A stretch of DNA of 64,000 nucleotides from Lacinutrix himadriensis (GCF_001418105.1 NZ_LIQI01000027.1:372001-436000), one strand, 5' to 3'. Shown: positions 45,182-56,550, counted from the first letter of the stretch. Notes: generated by a model not told the origin, from the letters alone. A program made the numbers and translations.

Positions 45182-46060
45182 ATGAAAAACATAAAAACCC
45201 TTTTATTATTTGCATCTGTTTTACTAATAGCTTCTTGTAGTAGTGATGATGACAATACTCCTTCTACACCAATGTCTACTTTAACGGTAAATCTTTTTGG
45301 AATTGCACCATTAGAAGGAGATGTGATATACGAAGGTTGGGTTATGGTAGACGGATCTCCTGTTTCTACAGGAAGGTTTAATACAACATCTGCCAATAAC
45401 ATTACTAAAACCTTTAGAGTACCAACTGCCGAATTAGATGTAGCTACTGCTTTTATTCTATCTATTGAGCCTAAAACTAATGATGATCCAGCACCGTCTA
45501 ATACAAAAATTATGAGTGGTGATTTTATTGGAAATTCTAATGCTGCTACTTTAAACATTGAAAACCAATTTTCAGGTATTTTAGGAATAACTGGGAAATT
45601 TATATTAGCAACACCAACGGATGCTGTAGCGGATAACGATGAATTTGGAGTATGGTTTATGAATCCTCCTAATGCTGGATTAACTAATTTACCAACATTA
45701 GCATCTGGTTGGAAATATGAAGGATGGGTTGATATTAACGGAACTGCAATTTCTACTGGAAAATTCACAAATGCAAATTCGTCTGATGAATCTAGTTTCT
45801 TTAGTGGTAATGAGACCGCTCCATCATTTCCTGGTGAAGACTTTTTAGCAACAGGTGTTCCAATTGACGGAATTACTTTTCCTATAGATTTAAGAAATCA
45901 AAAAGTTGTTGTTTCTATTGAACCACATCCAGACAATAGTGCAAGTCCTTTTTACTTAAAGCCATTAACTGCTAATACCAACACTGCCATTGGTGGTTCT
46001 AATGTATATAGTATGACCTTAAACAATGCATCTTTTCCTTCTGGATTGGCTGTAAAATAA
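45182..46060 (+). CDS. Lipoprotein with two internal repeats
   Basis: 292 aa from MKNIKTLLLFASVLLIASC (lipid Cys at ~19, followed by SSDDDN, the +2 Asp/Glu-rich signal for surface export in Flavobacteriia). Two homologous segments: YEGWVMVDGSPVSTGRFN near residue 48-65 and YEGWVDINGTAISTGKFTN near 182-200. They look like beta-sandwich repeats of a kind used in anti-sigma/adhesin-like proteins. Precise function unknown. Confidence 0.7.
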   Translation: MKNIKTLLLFASVLLIASCSSDDDNTPSTPMSTLTVNLFGIAPLEGDVIYEGWVMVDGSPVSTGRFNTTSANNITKTFRVPTAELDVATAFILSIEPKTNDDPAPSNTKIMSGDFIGNSNAATLNIENQFSGILGITGKFILATPTDAVADNDEFGVWFMNPPNAGLTNLPTLASGWKYEGWVDINGTAISTGKFTNANSSDESSFFSGNETAPSFPGEDFLATGVPIDGITFPIDLRNQKVVVSIEPHPDNSASPFYLKPLTANTNTAIGGSNVYSMTLNNASFPSGLAVK

Positions 46061-46087
46061 AGAGTATTATTTTATAATGCTTATTGA

Positions 46088-46113
46088 AGAACCTCCTTTT
46101 GGGAGGTTTTTTT
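46088..46113 (+). terminator. Rho-independent terminator
   Basis: AACCTCC-TTTT-GGGAGGTT stem with a T-run, 28 bp after the lipoprotein stop codon. Confidence 0.85.
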
Positions 46114-46264
46114 ATACAATAAATGCTCCTTTCTGTTATATTAAATCTTAATATACATAACCTAAACTTTACAATTCCCTAGTAATTATATAATTACCTG
46201 TTAATATTCAAATAACATACAAGTGTGTAATTTGAATAATAATAAAAGTTAAAATCTTACTAGT

Positions 46265-47113
46265 TTGAAAAAGAAAAGAAAAGTAGAAATTGCTGTTATA
46301 TCCGATGTGCATTTAGGAACCTTTGGTTGTCATGCGAAACAATTACTAACTTATTTAAATAGTATAGACCCCAAAAAACTAATCCTTAATGGAGATATTA
46401 TAGATATTTGGCAATTTAGCAAACGCTACTTTCCTCCTGCACATTTAAAGGTGATAAAAAAAATAATTACCATGGCGGCAAATGGTACTGAAGTCATCTA
46501 TATTACTGGAAATCACGATGAAATGCTCCGGAAATTTAGTGATTCGCAAATTGGTAAAATTTCTATTGTAGATAAATATGTAACCGAACTAGATGGTAAA
46601 ACAGCATGGTTTTTTCATGGTGATGTTTTTGATGTTTCCATTCAAAATGCCAAATGGCTAGCCAAACTTGGAGGTTATGGTTATGATTTTCTTATTGTTA
46701 TTAACCGCTTTGTAAACTGGTGCTTAGTAAACTTAGGAAGAGAGCGTTATTCCCTTTCCAAGAAAATAAAGAATAGCGTAAAAGGTGCCATTAAATACAT
46801 TCATGATTTTGAAGAAGTAGCTACAGATTTAGCAATAGAAAATGGTTATGATTATGTTATTTGCGGACATATACACCAACCAAAAATGATTGTTAAGGGG
46901 AATAAACACGGACAAACAACCTACTTGAATTCTGGCGATTGGGTGGAAAATTTCACCGCTCTAGAATATCAATTTAAACGTTGGAAAATCTACCATTACA
47001 ACAAAGATAAGCTCTCCCCTTTTTTTGCTGATGAAGATATTAAAGAAATGGAAATGAAAGATTTAATTGCCGCAATAACCATTGTAGATCAAAACAAGAA
47101 GAAATTAGATTAG
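46265..47113 (+). CDS. Metallophosphoesterase, LpxH-like UDP-2,3-diacylglucosamine diphosphatase
   Basis: 282 aa starting at a TTG (46265); no upstream ATG in frame. Metal motifs: SDVHLGTFGCHA (D-x-H), LNGDIIDIW (GD), TGNHDEM (GNHD), HGDVFD, and CGHIHQPKM (GHxH), all in order. It would hydrolyse the pyrophosphate of UDP-2,3-diacylglucosamine to form lipid X for lipid A. Ends inside the 3' end of the oxidoreductase gene (9-bp convergent overlap). Confidence 0.8.
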   Translation: MKKKRKVEIAVISDVHLGTFGCHAKQLLTYLNSIDPKKLILNGDIIDIWQFSKRYFPPAHLKVIKKIITMAANGTEVIYITGNHDEMLRKFSDSQIGKISIVDKYVTELDGKTAWFFHGDVFDVSIQNAKWLAKLGGYGYDFLIVINRFVNWCLVNLGRERYSLSKKIKNSVKGAIKYIHDFEEVATDLAIENGYDYVICGHIHQPKMIVKGNKHGQTTYLNSGDWVENFTALEYQFKRWKIYHYNKDKLSPFFADEDIKEMEMKDLIAAITIVDQNKKKLD

Positions 47114-50032
47114 CGCTTCTTTTAAAATGGTAATAGGATGCAATGCCTCACGTTGTGTTCCATCTTTTATCTGATGCCTACAACTGGTTCCATTTGCAGC
47201 AATAAGAGTCTCTTTACTTGCTTTTCGAACAGCTGGAAATAGCGTTTGTTCCCCAATTTGCATACTTACTTCATAATGCTCTTTTTCATACCCAAAACTT
47301 CCAGCCATACCACAACAACCACTTGGTATAATGGTTACTTTGTAATTCTCGGGAAGGTTTAAAACCGCAAAACTAGAAAGCTGATTTGCCTGTGCCTTTT
47401 GATGGCAATGTCCATGAAACTTAATCGTTTTCGCTTCTTTAGTAAATTGCGAAGCTTTTATATTTCCTAGTTTGATTTCTTGCTGAATAAATTCTTCAAT
47501 CAAAAAGGTGTTTTTTGCAATTTTTTCTGCGGAAACTTTATCGTCCACAAGCTTTATATATTCATCTTTAAAGCTTAAAATAGCGGAAGGTTCTATACCT
47601 ATCAACGGTGTTTCATTAGTGATCAAATCTTTAAAAATAGCAACGTTTTTATTCGCTACATTTTTGGCTTGTTTTAATAATCCTTTCGATATAAAAGTCC
47701 GACCAGATTCTTCATGATTAATTAGCTTTACTTTATAATTTAAGTCCGTTAAAAGCGATATAGCATCTACTCCAATTGGTGTATCTAAAAAGTTAGTAAA
47801 CTCATCATTAAATAAATAAACCGTTTTAATATTTTTTTCATCAACTTTCTGTATAATAGTGTTTTGAAATAACTTACTTAAACTTTTACTTGAAATTAAA
47901 GGCAAGTTTCTTTCTTTAGCAATTCCAAAAGATTTTTTTAATACCGAAGCCGTATACGTATTGGAAAACACAAAATTGGTAAGCTTTGGAAAATGACTTC
48001 CAAACTTGTTTAATTGGTTGTTATAGGCGAACAATTTAGTACGTAATGAAACCCCATTTTCTTTCTGATATTGGTATTGAAATTCGGCTTTCAAACTAGC
48101 TACATCTACACTACTCGGACACTCGCTAGAACATGCTTTACAGCTTAGGCATAAATCGAAAACCTGCTTTAATTCTTGATGGTTAAATTTATTGGGTTTA
48201 TCGGAATTGGTTAGAAACTCACGTAATGCATTTGCTCTTGCTCTTGTGGTATCTTTTTCGTTTCTGGTGGCTCTGTAACTCGGACACATGGTTCCTCCAA
48301 ATTCCGGTAATTTTCTACAATCTCCAGAACCGTTACATTTTTCGGTTTCTCGAAGTATACCTTCCGATTTGGAGAAATCCAGTATCGTTTCAATAACTGG
48401 TTCTACTCTGTCTGGTTGATATCGCAAACTTTCATCCATAGGATAAGCATCTACAATTTTCCCTGGATTAAAGATATTTCCTGGATCGAAAGTTGTTTTA
48501 ATACGTTTTAAAATCTCATAATTAGTAGCACCAATCATTAACGGAATAAACTCTGCACGAACAATACCATCACCATGTTCGCCACTCATCGACCCATTGT
48601 ACTTTTTCACTAGCTTGGCTACATCTGTTGTTATTTTTCTAAACAGAATAACATCTTCTTTTTCCTTTAAGTTTAAAATCGGTCTTAAATGCAATTCTCC
48701 AGCTCCGGCATGCGCATAATACACCGCTTTTTGATTGTAGGTTTTCATTAAAGCCGTAAAATCTTCAATATAATTTGCTAAGTCAGGAAGCGCAACCGCA
48801 GTATCTTCAATACATGCAACGGTTTTTTTATCTCCAATCATATTACCCAATAAACCTAATCCCGCTTTTCGCAACTCGACCGCTTTATCAATTTCAACAC
48901 CTAATAACAAGGCATTTGCATAACTTAAACCTTGCTCTTCAATGGCTTTAATAAGTGCTTCGGCATGATTTTTTGCTTCCTGAATCGTATTTCCTTTTAC
49001 TTCACACATTAAAATAGCTTCTGGATCCCCTTGGATAAACTGCCTGTTTTCTTCTTGCGTTTTATTGTGTTTGGTTAAATCTAAAATGGTTTTATCCATC
49101 ATTTCACACGTATGCAAATCATGTTGCATCACAACGGTTACACTTTTCAAGCAATCTGCAACACTTTTAAAATGCGCAGCAACCATAACACTTTCGGCTG
49201 GAGGAAGTACATCTAATTTTAGGGTGATTTGTGTGGTAAATGCAAGCGTACCTTCGCTACCAGAAAGTAATTTACACATGTTGAAATTGGAAGTTGCATC
49301 TGAAAAAACAGACGCTTTTATCAATTCATCCATCGCGTAACCGGTATTTCTTCGGTGTATTTCCGGATTTGGAAACTCGTTTTTTATTTGAAGTTGCACG
49401 GCTTCCGAAGCTAATTCGGAATATAAAGATGCATATATGTTACCTTCTAAAGTATCTAGTTTTGTTTTGTCTTTAAATGCTTCCGAAGACAATTCCGTAA
49501 AGACAACATCACTTTCATCACTTAAAATAGTATGCAATTCCAACACTTTATCTCTGGTTACTCCGTATTGAATAGAGGTGGTTCCTGAAGAGTTATTCCC
49601 AACCATTCCGCCAATCATACAGCGATTAGACGTGGAAGTATTTGGTCCGAAAAACAACCCAAAAGGTTTTAAATAATTATTAAGAGAATCTCTAACAACT
49701 CCTGGTTGCACAGTAACCGTTTTCTCCTTTTCGTTTACACGTATAATCTTTGTAAAATGTTTAGAAACATCTACTACAATTCCATCTCCAACACATTGTC
49801 CTGCTAAAGATGTACCAGCAGTTCTTGGGATTAAAGAAGTTTTATTTTCTTTCGAAAAACGAATAAGTAGCTTTATATCGTTGTTATCTTTAGGAAAAGC
49901 CACAGCAACAGGTAATTTTCTATACACCGAAGCATCTGTTGCATAAATAGAACGCATTAAATCGTCAAAGTACAAATCGCCAAGTAGTTGGGTTTGTAAA
50001 TTTTTTAAAGCATCGTTAATAGTGTTGTTCAT
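47105..50032 (-). CDS. Large fused FAD-linked oxidase / 4Fe-4S ferredoxin oxidoreductase
   Basis: 975 aa, two enzymes in one chain. N-terminal FAD-binding_4 domain (RTAGTSLAGQCVGDGIVVDVS, GVTRDKVLELHTIL) and FAD-oxidase_C domain, as in D-lactate dehydrogenase or GlcD, then Fe-S clusters CNGSGDCR...CPSYR and CLSCKACSSECP near residues 560-665, then a CCG/HdrB-like C-terminal region with CHQKAQANQL and GCCGMAGSFGYE. This is the YdiJ/Dld-II fusion. It oxidises a 2-hydroxy acid and passes electrons to the quinone pool. Confidence 0.85.
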   Translation of the reverse strand: MNNTINDALKNLQTQLLGDLYFDDLMRSIYATDASVYRKLPVAVAFPKDNNDIKLLIRFSKENKTSLIPRTAGTSLAGQCVGDGIVVDVSKHFTKIIRVNEKEKTVTVQPGVVRDSLNNYLKPFGLFFGPNTSTSNRCMIGGMVGNNSSGTTSIQYGVTRDKVLELHTILSDESDVVFTELSSEAFKDKTKLDTLEGNIYASLYSELASEAVQLQIKNEFPNPEIHRRNTGYAMDELIKASVFSDATSNFNMCKLLSGSEGTLAFTTQITLKLDVLPPAESVMVAAHFKSVADCLKSVTVVMQHDLHTCEMMDKTILDLTKHNKTQEENRQFIQGDPEAILMCEVKGNTIQEAKNHAEALIKAIEEQGLSYANALLLGVEIDKAVELRKAGLGLLGNMIGDKKTVACIEDTAVALPDLANYIEDFTALMKTYNQKAVYYAHAGAGELHLRPILNLKEKEDVILFRKITTDVAKLVKKYNGSMSGEHGDGIVRAEFIPLMIGATNYEILKRIKTTFDPGNIFNPGKIVDAYPMDESLRYQPDRVEPVIETILDFSKSEGILRETEKCNGSGDCRKLPEFGGTMCPSYRATRNEKDTTRARANALREFLTNSDKPNKFNHQELKQVFDLCLSCKACSSECPSSVDVASLKAEFQYQYQKENGVSLRTKLFAYNNQLNKFGSHFPKLTNFVFSNTYTASVLKKSFGIAKERNLPLISSKSLSKLFQNTIIQKVDEKNIKTVYLFNDEFTNFLDTPIGVDAISLLTDLNYKVKLINHEESGRTFISKGLLKQAKNVANKNVAIFKDLITNETPLIGIEPSAILSFKDEYIKLVDDKVSAEKIAKNTFLIEEFIQQEIKLGNIKASQFTKEAKTIKFHGHCHQKAQANQLSSFAVLNLPENYKVTIIPSGCCGMAGSFGYEKEHYEVSMQIGEQTLFPAVRKASKETLIAANGTSCRHQIKDGTQREALHPITILKEALI

Positions 50033-50132
50033 TTAATAATTTTTGAAAATAAAAGGCTTAAATTTACGTTTAGTTTGCCAATAATTAAGAAACAAGTGCG
50101 TTATTATTTAACAAGAATAAAATTATAGCCTT

Positions 50133-50624
50133 ATGAAAACAAGATTTTTAATTGTAATTGCTTTATTTGGATTTACCCTTTCTACAACTGCTCAAGAAAT
50201 AGCAGAAAACGCAATAGGTTTAAGACTGGGAGACGCCAATGGAATAGGTGCTAGCATCTCTTACCAACGTGCCATTTTAGAAAACAACAGACTAGAAGTA
50301 GATTTTGGTTGGAGTAACGATAGGGATTATAATGGCATCAAAGCCGTGGGATTGTTTCAATGGGTGAAGCCAATTCAAGGCGATTTTAATTGGTACTTTG
50401 GTGCTGGAGCTGGTTTTGCTAGTTATAAATTTGATTCTCGCGGAAATAGAAACTATAACGACTCTTTTGTTTTTGCTTCTGGTGATATTGGCGTAGAATA
50501 CAAATTCGATTTTCCTTTACTATTATCTTTAGACCTAAGACCAGAACTAGGTTTTGGTGATGGTGCTTACGACAATAATAATCTAGATATAGATGTTGGT
50601 GTTAGTGCGCGTTATACGTTTTAA
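50133..50624 (+). CDS. Outer-membrane beta-barrel protein
   Basis: 163 aa. Signal peptide MKTRFLIVIALFGFTLSTTAQ; eight or so alternating amphipathic strands (GLRLGDANGIGASISYQRAI, VGLFQWV, WYFGAGAGF), and the C-terminal aromatic residue F (VSARYTF). Four-bp overlap at the 3' end with convergent bshA. Confidence 0.7.
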   Translation: MKTRFLIVIALFGFTLSTTAQEIAENAIGLRLGDANGIGASISYQRAILENNRLEVDFGWSNDRDYNGIKAVGLFQWVKPIQGDFNWYFGAGAGFASYKFDSRGNRNYNDSFVFASGDIGVEYKFDFPLLLSLDLRPELGFGDGAYDNNNLDIDVGVSARYTF

Positions 50625-51760
50625 TCTTTAATTAAACATCTGCTAAGTGTTCTTTCGTAAATAGCTTCGTATTGCGGAACAATATTGTGTATATCAAATT
50701 TTCCAGCCTCTTTTTTAGCATTTGCTTTAAAAGTGTTCAATCTTTCTGGATCACTTAAAACGTAGATTGCATTTTTAGACATGTCTTCTACATCTCCAAC
50801 ATCACTTAAATAACCTGTAACTCCTTGTATATTTACTTCTGGGATTCCTCCTGTATTACTAGATATTACTGGAACTCCTGATACCATTGCTTCTAAAGCT
50901 GCAAGACCAAAACTTTCGGTTTCACTTGGCAATAGGAATAGATCACTAAAGCAAAGAATTTTATCTATTTCGTTACTCTGACCAAAAAAGACTACTTTTT
51001 CAGAAATGCCAAGTTTTTCACATAATAATTCTGCTTTTTCCTTTTCAGGACCTTCGCCAACCATCATTAATTTTGCTGGTATTTCTTTTTGAATGTTATA
51101 AAATACATGAACAATATCTTCAATTCTTTTTACCGGACGAAAATTACTAATGTGTGTAATTATTTTTTCATCATCGTTTGCCATCATACCTCTTTGACAG
51201 TCTGTAAAACCATGATTATACTTACTTACATCAATAAAATTAGTAACTACATCAATTTCATTTTTAATATCAAACAAACGTAGCGTATCGTCTTTTAAAC
51301 TTTGGGAAACCGCAGTAACAGCATCTGATTTATTAATACTAAAAGTTACTGCTGGTTTATAAAAAGGATGCGAACCAACTAGTGTAATATCTGTTCCGTG
51401 AAGCGTAGTCACTATTGGGACATAAATATCTTCTTCACGCAACATTTTTTGCGCCATATATGCTGCATAGGCATGCGGAATGGCGTAATGCACATGCAAT
51501 ACTTCAATTTTATGAAGCTTCACCATATCTACTAATTTACTAGATAAAGCAAGCTCATAAGGTTGGTAATGAAATAAAGGATATTCTGGTACATTTACTT
51601 CATGATAATGCACATTGTTCCCTAACAATTCCAATCTAACGGGCTGATTATAGGTTATAAAATGAATTTCATGTCCACGTTTAGATAGTTGAATACCTAA
51701 TTCTGTGGCTACTACTCCACTTCCTCCAAATGTTGGGTAACAAACAATTCCTATTTTCAT
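50621..51760 (-). CDS. bshA: N-acetyl-alpha-D-glucosaminyl L-malate synthase
   Basis: 379 aa GT4-family glycosyltransferase. Start MKIGIVCYPTFGGSGVVATELG, HVHYAIPHAYAAYMAQ, EADLFLLPSETESFGLAALEAM-type acceptor motif (FLLPSETESFGLAALEAMVSG). It joins GlcNAc from UDP-GlcNAc to malate, the first step to bacillithiol. The BshB and BshC partners are not in this window. 256 bp of gene-free DNA follow on its upstream side. Confidence 0.88.
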   Translation of the reverse strand: MKIGIVCYPTFGGSGVVATELGIQLSKRGHEIHFITYNQPVRLELLGNNVHYHEVNVPEYPLFHYQPYELALSSKLVDMVKLHKIEVLHVHYAIPHAYAAYMAQKMLREEDIYVPIVTTLHGTDITLVGSHPFYKPAVTFSINKSDAVTAVSQSLKDDTLRLFDIKNEIDVVTNFIDVSKYNHGFTDCQRGMMANDDEKIITHISNFRPVKRIEDIVHVFYNIQKEIPAKLMMVGEGPEKEKAELLCEKLGISEKVVFFGQSNEIDKILCFSDLFLLPSETESFGLAALEAMVSGVPVISSNTGGIPEVNIQGVTGYLSDVGDVEDMSKNAIYVLSDPERLNTFKANAKKEAGKFDIHNIVPQYEAIYERTLSRCLIKD

Positions 51761-52015
51761 TATTACGCCTGCGAAAGCAGGTAACTTTTTAATTAAACTT
51801 TTATTGAACTCCTCTTTCTTTTAATTTTCTTATACGAAAATCAAAATGCATTCTCCTCTTTAAGAAAAAGAAGAGAGCTATACATATTTAGCTTTTATTG
51901 ATTGTTCTAAATTTTTATTACTAAACTTAAAAACGCATGAAACGTTCTAACTTTATCACAATAAACACCTGTAACTTTAAGTACTTATACCTTTCGAACT
52001 CTAAATACTTTTCTA
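51761..52015. other. Gene-free stretch with a small inverted repeat
   Basis: Contains CCTGCGAAAGCAGG (51768-51781), a 5-bp-arm hairpin (CCTGC/GCAGG) related to the GCTTTCGC family, directly upstream of bshA, and otherwise A/T-rich sequence with no reading frame I can support. Confidence 0.4.
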
Positions 52016-54972
52016 TTAATCTATAATAGCTTCGTAAATAGCTGCTTGAATATTGGTTCTAATATCCTCTCTTAACAATAGATTCTTTCCAGCTTTTGGA
52101 TAGGTTCTATTTGCTAAAAACACGTATACAATTTCTTCTTCTGGATCTGCCCAAGCGTAAGTTCCTGTAAATCCGGAATGCCCAAAACTCGTCATAGAAA
52201 TCAACCACAAGTTGGTCCAGCATCTCCTAATTGCGGTTTATCGAAACCAATTCCTCTTCTATTATTGTCATCGCAATAATAACAGGTATTAAACTTATCT
52301 ATGGTTTCTGGTTTTAAATAACGCTTACCACCATAAAATCCTTTTTGCAAATACATTTGCATGATTTTAGCAACATCATTGGCATTACTAAAAATACCTG
52401 CATGACCACCAATACCACCTTGCATTGCCGCTCCCATATCATGTACATAGCCTTGAATTTTTTGGTATCTATAATAATCGTCTTCTTCCGTTGGAACAAT
52501 ATTTTTATTACTTACCTTATTATTAGGATTGTACATGGTATAATTTGCACCTAATGACTCGAAAAAATGATCTTTAGCCAATTCATCTAAAGGTTTGTCG
52601 TAATGTTCCTCAATAAATTTCTTTAAAATATAATAAGGTAGATCACTATAGCGATAACGCTGTCTAGAAAGCAAGTCGGTATCTTTAATTATTTCCTGAA
52701 TGGAATCTTTATAATCTTTACGCATGTATAATTCATCTGCTACTTTAACACTGAATTCTGGATCGAAATGTTTTCTGTAGTATTTTGGATCCGGACGTTT
52801 GGTAACGGAATCTAATGTGGCATAATAAAAAGGAATCCAAGGTTTTAATCTTGCATAATGCGAAAGCATTCTTTTAATCGTTACATCCTTTTTGTTAGAC
52901 GTTTTATATTCCGGAAGCATCTCAGACAGTTTACTATCTAAAGAAACGATTCCTTGTTCTTCTAACTCCATTAACAATGGCAATGTCCCTAGTATTTTAG
53001 TTAAGGAAGCAACATCATAAATATCATCAAATTTTACTTTTTCTCCATTTTTGCTATAGCTATGTTTTCCGAAGTTTTTATTATAAATCACTTTTCCTTT
53101 TCTAGCGATTAGCAATTGAATTCCTGGTGTCATCCCGCCATTTACAGCATGATTTGCAATAGAATCTATTTTCTTTAATCTAGAAGAACTCATACCTACA
53201 CGCTCTGGAATGGTATATGATAATCTACTTACTTCATTATATAAATCTCCTTGACCAACCGCATAATCCACGCCTGCGGAAACTGGCAAAGTACCTTTTG
53301 CTGGTAATGCTCCAAATATAATTTGTGCCGATTTTTGTTGTGCTATTTCGCTATTTTGATAACTAACAACAACACTCCTAATATTATTAATTGGATCTAT
53401 ATCTAAAAGCGCATAAGGTTTCACAAAAACATCTAGTATAACCGTATTGTTTTTAGCGATTTCGATTAGCCATTTTAATTCTTTTTCTGTGAACTTGTAA
53501 CTTTTCCAAGGATTATCATTAGATCGATGCAAACCAATAATAACCGTGTTATAAGGCTTAAGCTTATTTAAAAGCGTCTCTAAATTATCTGCTTTAATTT
53601 CGTGTACACGTGTATATTTTCTAAGCTCATTATAAAAAGCAGTCCCATCTGCGTCACCAAACTTCACATAAGCAATGCTTTTCGTTTCTAACTGTTGCAA
53701 TGGTAAGATTCCGGATTTGTTTTCGGCAACTGTAATGGCATTCTCCAAAAGCTCTTCATATAAAGCATCATCTTTAATTCTATTTAAATCTGCAACCAGA
53801 TTTGTAGTTCCAATTGGGGAATAATTATTTAAGCCGACTTTATATTTTGCTTGTAATATCTTTTTAACCGAATGTGCTAAACGCTCTTCCGTAATTTTCC
53901 CTTTACCGAAAGCATCCATAAATTTAGCGATTCCTTTTTCTGGATCTTCAGACATTAGCATCACATCATTACCAGCTAAAAACGACATTAAATCAATTTC
54001 TCCTCCTGTAATAATCGTTTTAGAAGTATTTCCGTCAACAGATTTTTCAATATAATCTGCAGCTCCTTTCATGGTTAAGGCATCTGTAAAAATTAAACCT
54101 TTAAAACCTAAACGTTCTTTTAAAATATCGGTAACAATATGTTTGGATAAAGAGGAAGGAAATCCTTCGCGGCTCTCTAAACTTGGTACATTTAAATGCG
54201 CAACCATCACGCTAGACAAACCTTCGGTTATTAGTTTTCGGTACGGATATAGCTCTACAGAATCGATGCGTTTTTCATCAAAAAGAACCGATGGTAAGGT
54301 TTTATGCGAATCGCTTTCGGTATCTCCATGACCTGGAAAATGTTTCGCGTTTGCTAAAACTCCGGCACTTTGCATCCCTTTCATAAAAGCCAAGGCTTTT
54401 TCGGTAACATTATCTCTATCTTCACCAAAGGAGCGATTTCCAATAATTGGGTTTTTCGGATTGGTATTAATATCTACAACAGGAGCAAAATTAAAATGTA
54501 CTCCTAAACGTTTGCAATGCTCTCCTATTTGTCTTCCCGTTTGCTCTACTAATTGTTTATTTTTAATGGCACCAAGTGTCATATTCCAAGGGAATGCATA
54601 GGTGGAATCTAAGCGCATGCTTAAACCCCATTCGGCATCCATACCAACCAACAAAGGAATTTTAGATGCTGCTTGTAATTCATTATTTAGTTTCGCTTGT
54701 CTTACTGGTCCGCCGTTAGAATAAATTACGCCACCAATTTTTTGCTTGATAATTAAATCTACAACCTTGGCTTTATTTTTAGCATCTTGATTAGAAAAAA
54801 CCTGAACCATAAAAAGTTGTCCGATTTTCTCTTTAAGTGTCATGCTATTATAAACGCTATCTACCCATTTATTTTGAGAAATACCATCCCCTTTTAAAAG
54901 CGGATTATACTCTTGAGCATGACTAAAAATGGGAAAAAATAATATGGAAAATAATATATAGTGACGACGCAT
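52016..54972 (-). pseudogene. GH3 beta-N-acetylhexosaminidase fused to a beta-lactamase/DAP-peptidase-like domain, frameshifted near the end
   Basis: Signal MRRHYILFSILFFPIFSHAQ. GH3 region (~20-590) has KHFPGHGDTESDSHKTLP, the family's KH-(F)-PGHG acid/base site, and LIFTDALTMKGAADYIEK with the nucleophile Asp. A C-terminal beta-lactamase-like domain has SLTK (S-x-x-K) and SHYARLKP. The first frame ends GPTCG* at 52201-52203; the next frame continues with ISMTSFGHSGFTGTYAWADPE to TAA at 52016. One T added to GGTTGATT (minus strand) would join the two into about 985 aa. Read as a single-base deletion near 52204, or a sequencing slip. Confidence 0.8.
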
Positions 54973-55091
54973 AAAATTGTTTAATAAATATAGCTTAAAA
55001 ACTATGCCAAAATAACATTTTTAAAACGAAGTTTTACGGACTTTATGATAGATTTTAGAAGAATTATTAACTAAGGCATTAATAAACAGGA

Positions 55092-56468
55092 TTAATCCAT
55101 AACAAACTTAAAAGCGATAGCGAATATATTTGCAGATAAACCAGTATTCCGTTTGTAGTTATGGTATTTAAAATCGACATTCTTTAGTCCAAATTTCCAG
55201 ATTTTAAAATTTGTAAAAATATCGGTATATGAAACTCCGAAACCATATTGATTGGCTGAGAATTTTGACAAATCATAATCGGAAGTATAAAATTCACTCG
55301 TAGATACGTTTTCTTCATAAGGAGCAAAATAGTCTGCTGCAGTCTGATTATAAAATCGATACGAAGGATAAAGTGTAAACTTGGAAGTTATTTTAATAGG
55401 CAATTCTACATTGGCTGTATGTGAGTTAATTCCCCAATCATCAAAGTAATATCGGTAATACGTTCTTAAAGAAACGGTTTCGTTTATATAATAATTAAAA
55501 CGCATTCCTAACGGAATTTTAAATCTACTATCTGGTAGTCTTTCTATATCATCTGCTAACTGAAATACGTCTTTATTGCTAGAAGAAGTATAATTAGCAA
55601 TACTTGCCGCATTACCAATATAATAATTATCTACATCGCCAAAATACACACGTTGCATTGGGTTTGCGAGCCATCCATCTTGTTTCACTAAATCGAAAAA
55701 CAACGACATTTGTGCTTTTTTGCTTAATATTTGAGAAAAACTAAAAGACAGCGAATACGAATTTCTAGCCTTATCTTTTATCAAATCGAAACCAGTAACA
55801 GGACTCCAATTTGTACTTGTATTTCCATTTTGATCTAATATATCTACTCCTTGAAAAAGACCTTGATTCAAATTGCCATTCGTTTGTTTATACGCATCCA
55901 ATTCAACAGGATATACAGGTTTCCAAGTATCTAAATAGACATTTGCTTTCACTCCTATTTCTGTGTTTTTCTCGTTGAAGAGTTTTGCGAAACCACCTCC
56001 CAAACCGATAGAAGTGTAATCATATTCATTAGCAAAAGAAACATTGGCACTCCAAATATTATTTCTGTCGTCTGAACTATGCGAATACCCTACATTAAGA
56101 CTTGCCCAAGTATCTTGTTGCGAAGCACCCGAAGAAGCTACCCAAGGACTTCCTTCACTAGCCCCATCAAATGGATCTAAATTACTAGAAGAGGCAGAAG
56201 AATAGGAAGAAATCCCTGCATCAATAGTTAAAACTTCATCTGCACTTAATGGCAAACTAACAATTATTGTTGGTGTAAAATCGGTTAATTCTTCAGATCC
56301 AATTCCTCCTGTAACAGATGCATTATCGCCATCTTGCGAATAATAACTCGTTAGAAAATCTACTTCTGTAGTTTCTAAAACACGCTTTTTATATACCGCT
56401 GTAGAATCTTGCTGCGCAAAAGTGTTTCCAATTGCAAATAAAACTACTAAGGTTAAAATATTTTTCAT
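55092..56468 (-). CDS. DUF3570 outer-membrane-type beta-barrel protein
   Basis: 458 aa. Signal peptide MKNILTLVVLFAIGNTFAQ. RVLETTEVDFLTSYYSQDGDNASVTGGIGSEEL is the DUF3570 start; many alternating strands follow, ending FAIAFKFVMD. Last gene of the thioredoxin-ApbE-DUF4266-DUF3570 cluster, which runs on the minus strand with overlaps or short gaps. Probably an outer-membrane partner of a flavinylated redox lipoprotein; not proven. Confidence 0.8.
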   Translation of the reverse strand: MKNILTLVVLFAIGNTFAQQDSTAVYKKRVLETTEVDFLTSYYSQDGDNASVTGGIGSEELTDFTPTIIVSLPLSADEVLTIDAGISSYSSASSSNLDPFDGASEGSPWVASSGASQQDTWASLNVGYSHSSDDRNNIWSANVSFANEYDYTSIGLGGGFAKLFNEKNTEIGVKANVYLDTWKPVYPVELDAYKQTNGNLNQGLFQGVDILDQNGNTSTNWSPVTGFDLIKDKARNSYSLSFSFSQILSKKAQMSLFFDLVKQDGWLANPMQRVYFGDVDNYYIGNAASIANYTSSSNKDVFQLADDIERLPDSRFKIPLGMRFNYYINETVSLRTYYRYYFDDWGINSHTANVELPIKITSKFTLYPSYRFYNQTAADYFAPYEENVSTSEFYTSDYDLSKFSANQYGFGVSYTDIFTNFKIWKFGLKNVDFKYHNYKRNTGLSANIFAIAFKFVMD

Positions 56469-56550
56469 AATTATTTTTAATATAATGAGATCCCATTTTA
56501 CAATGGGATAAGTTCAACTTACGTTTTTATAAAACAAAAACTTGTTACCC

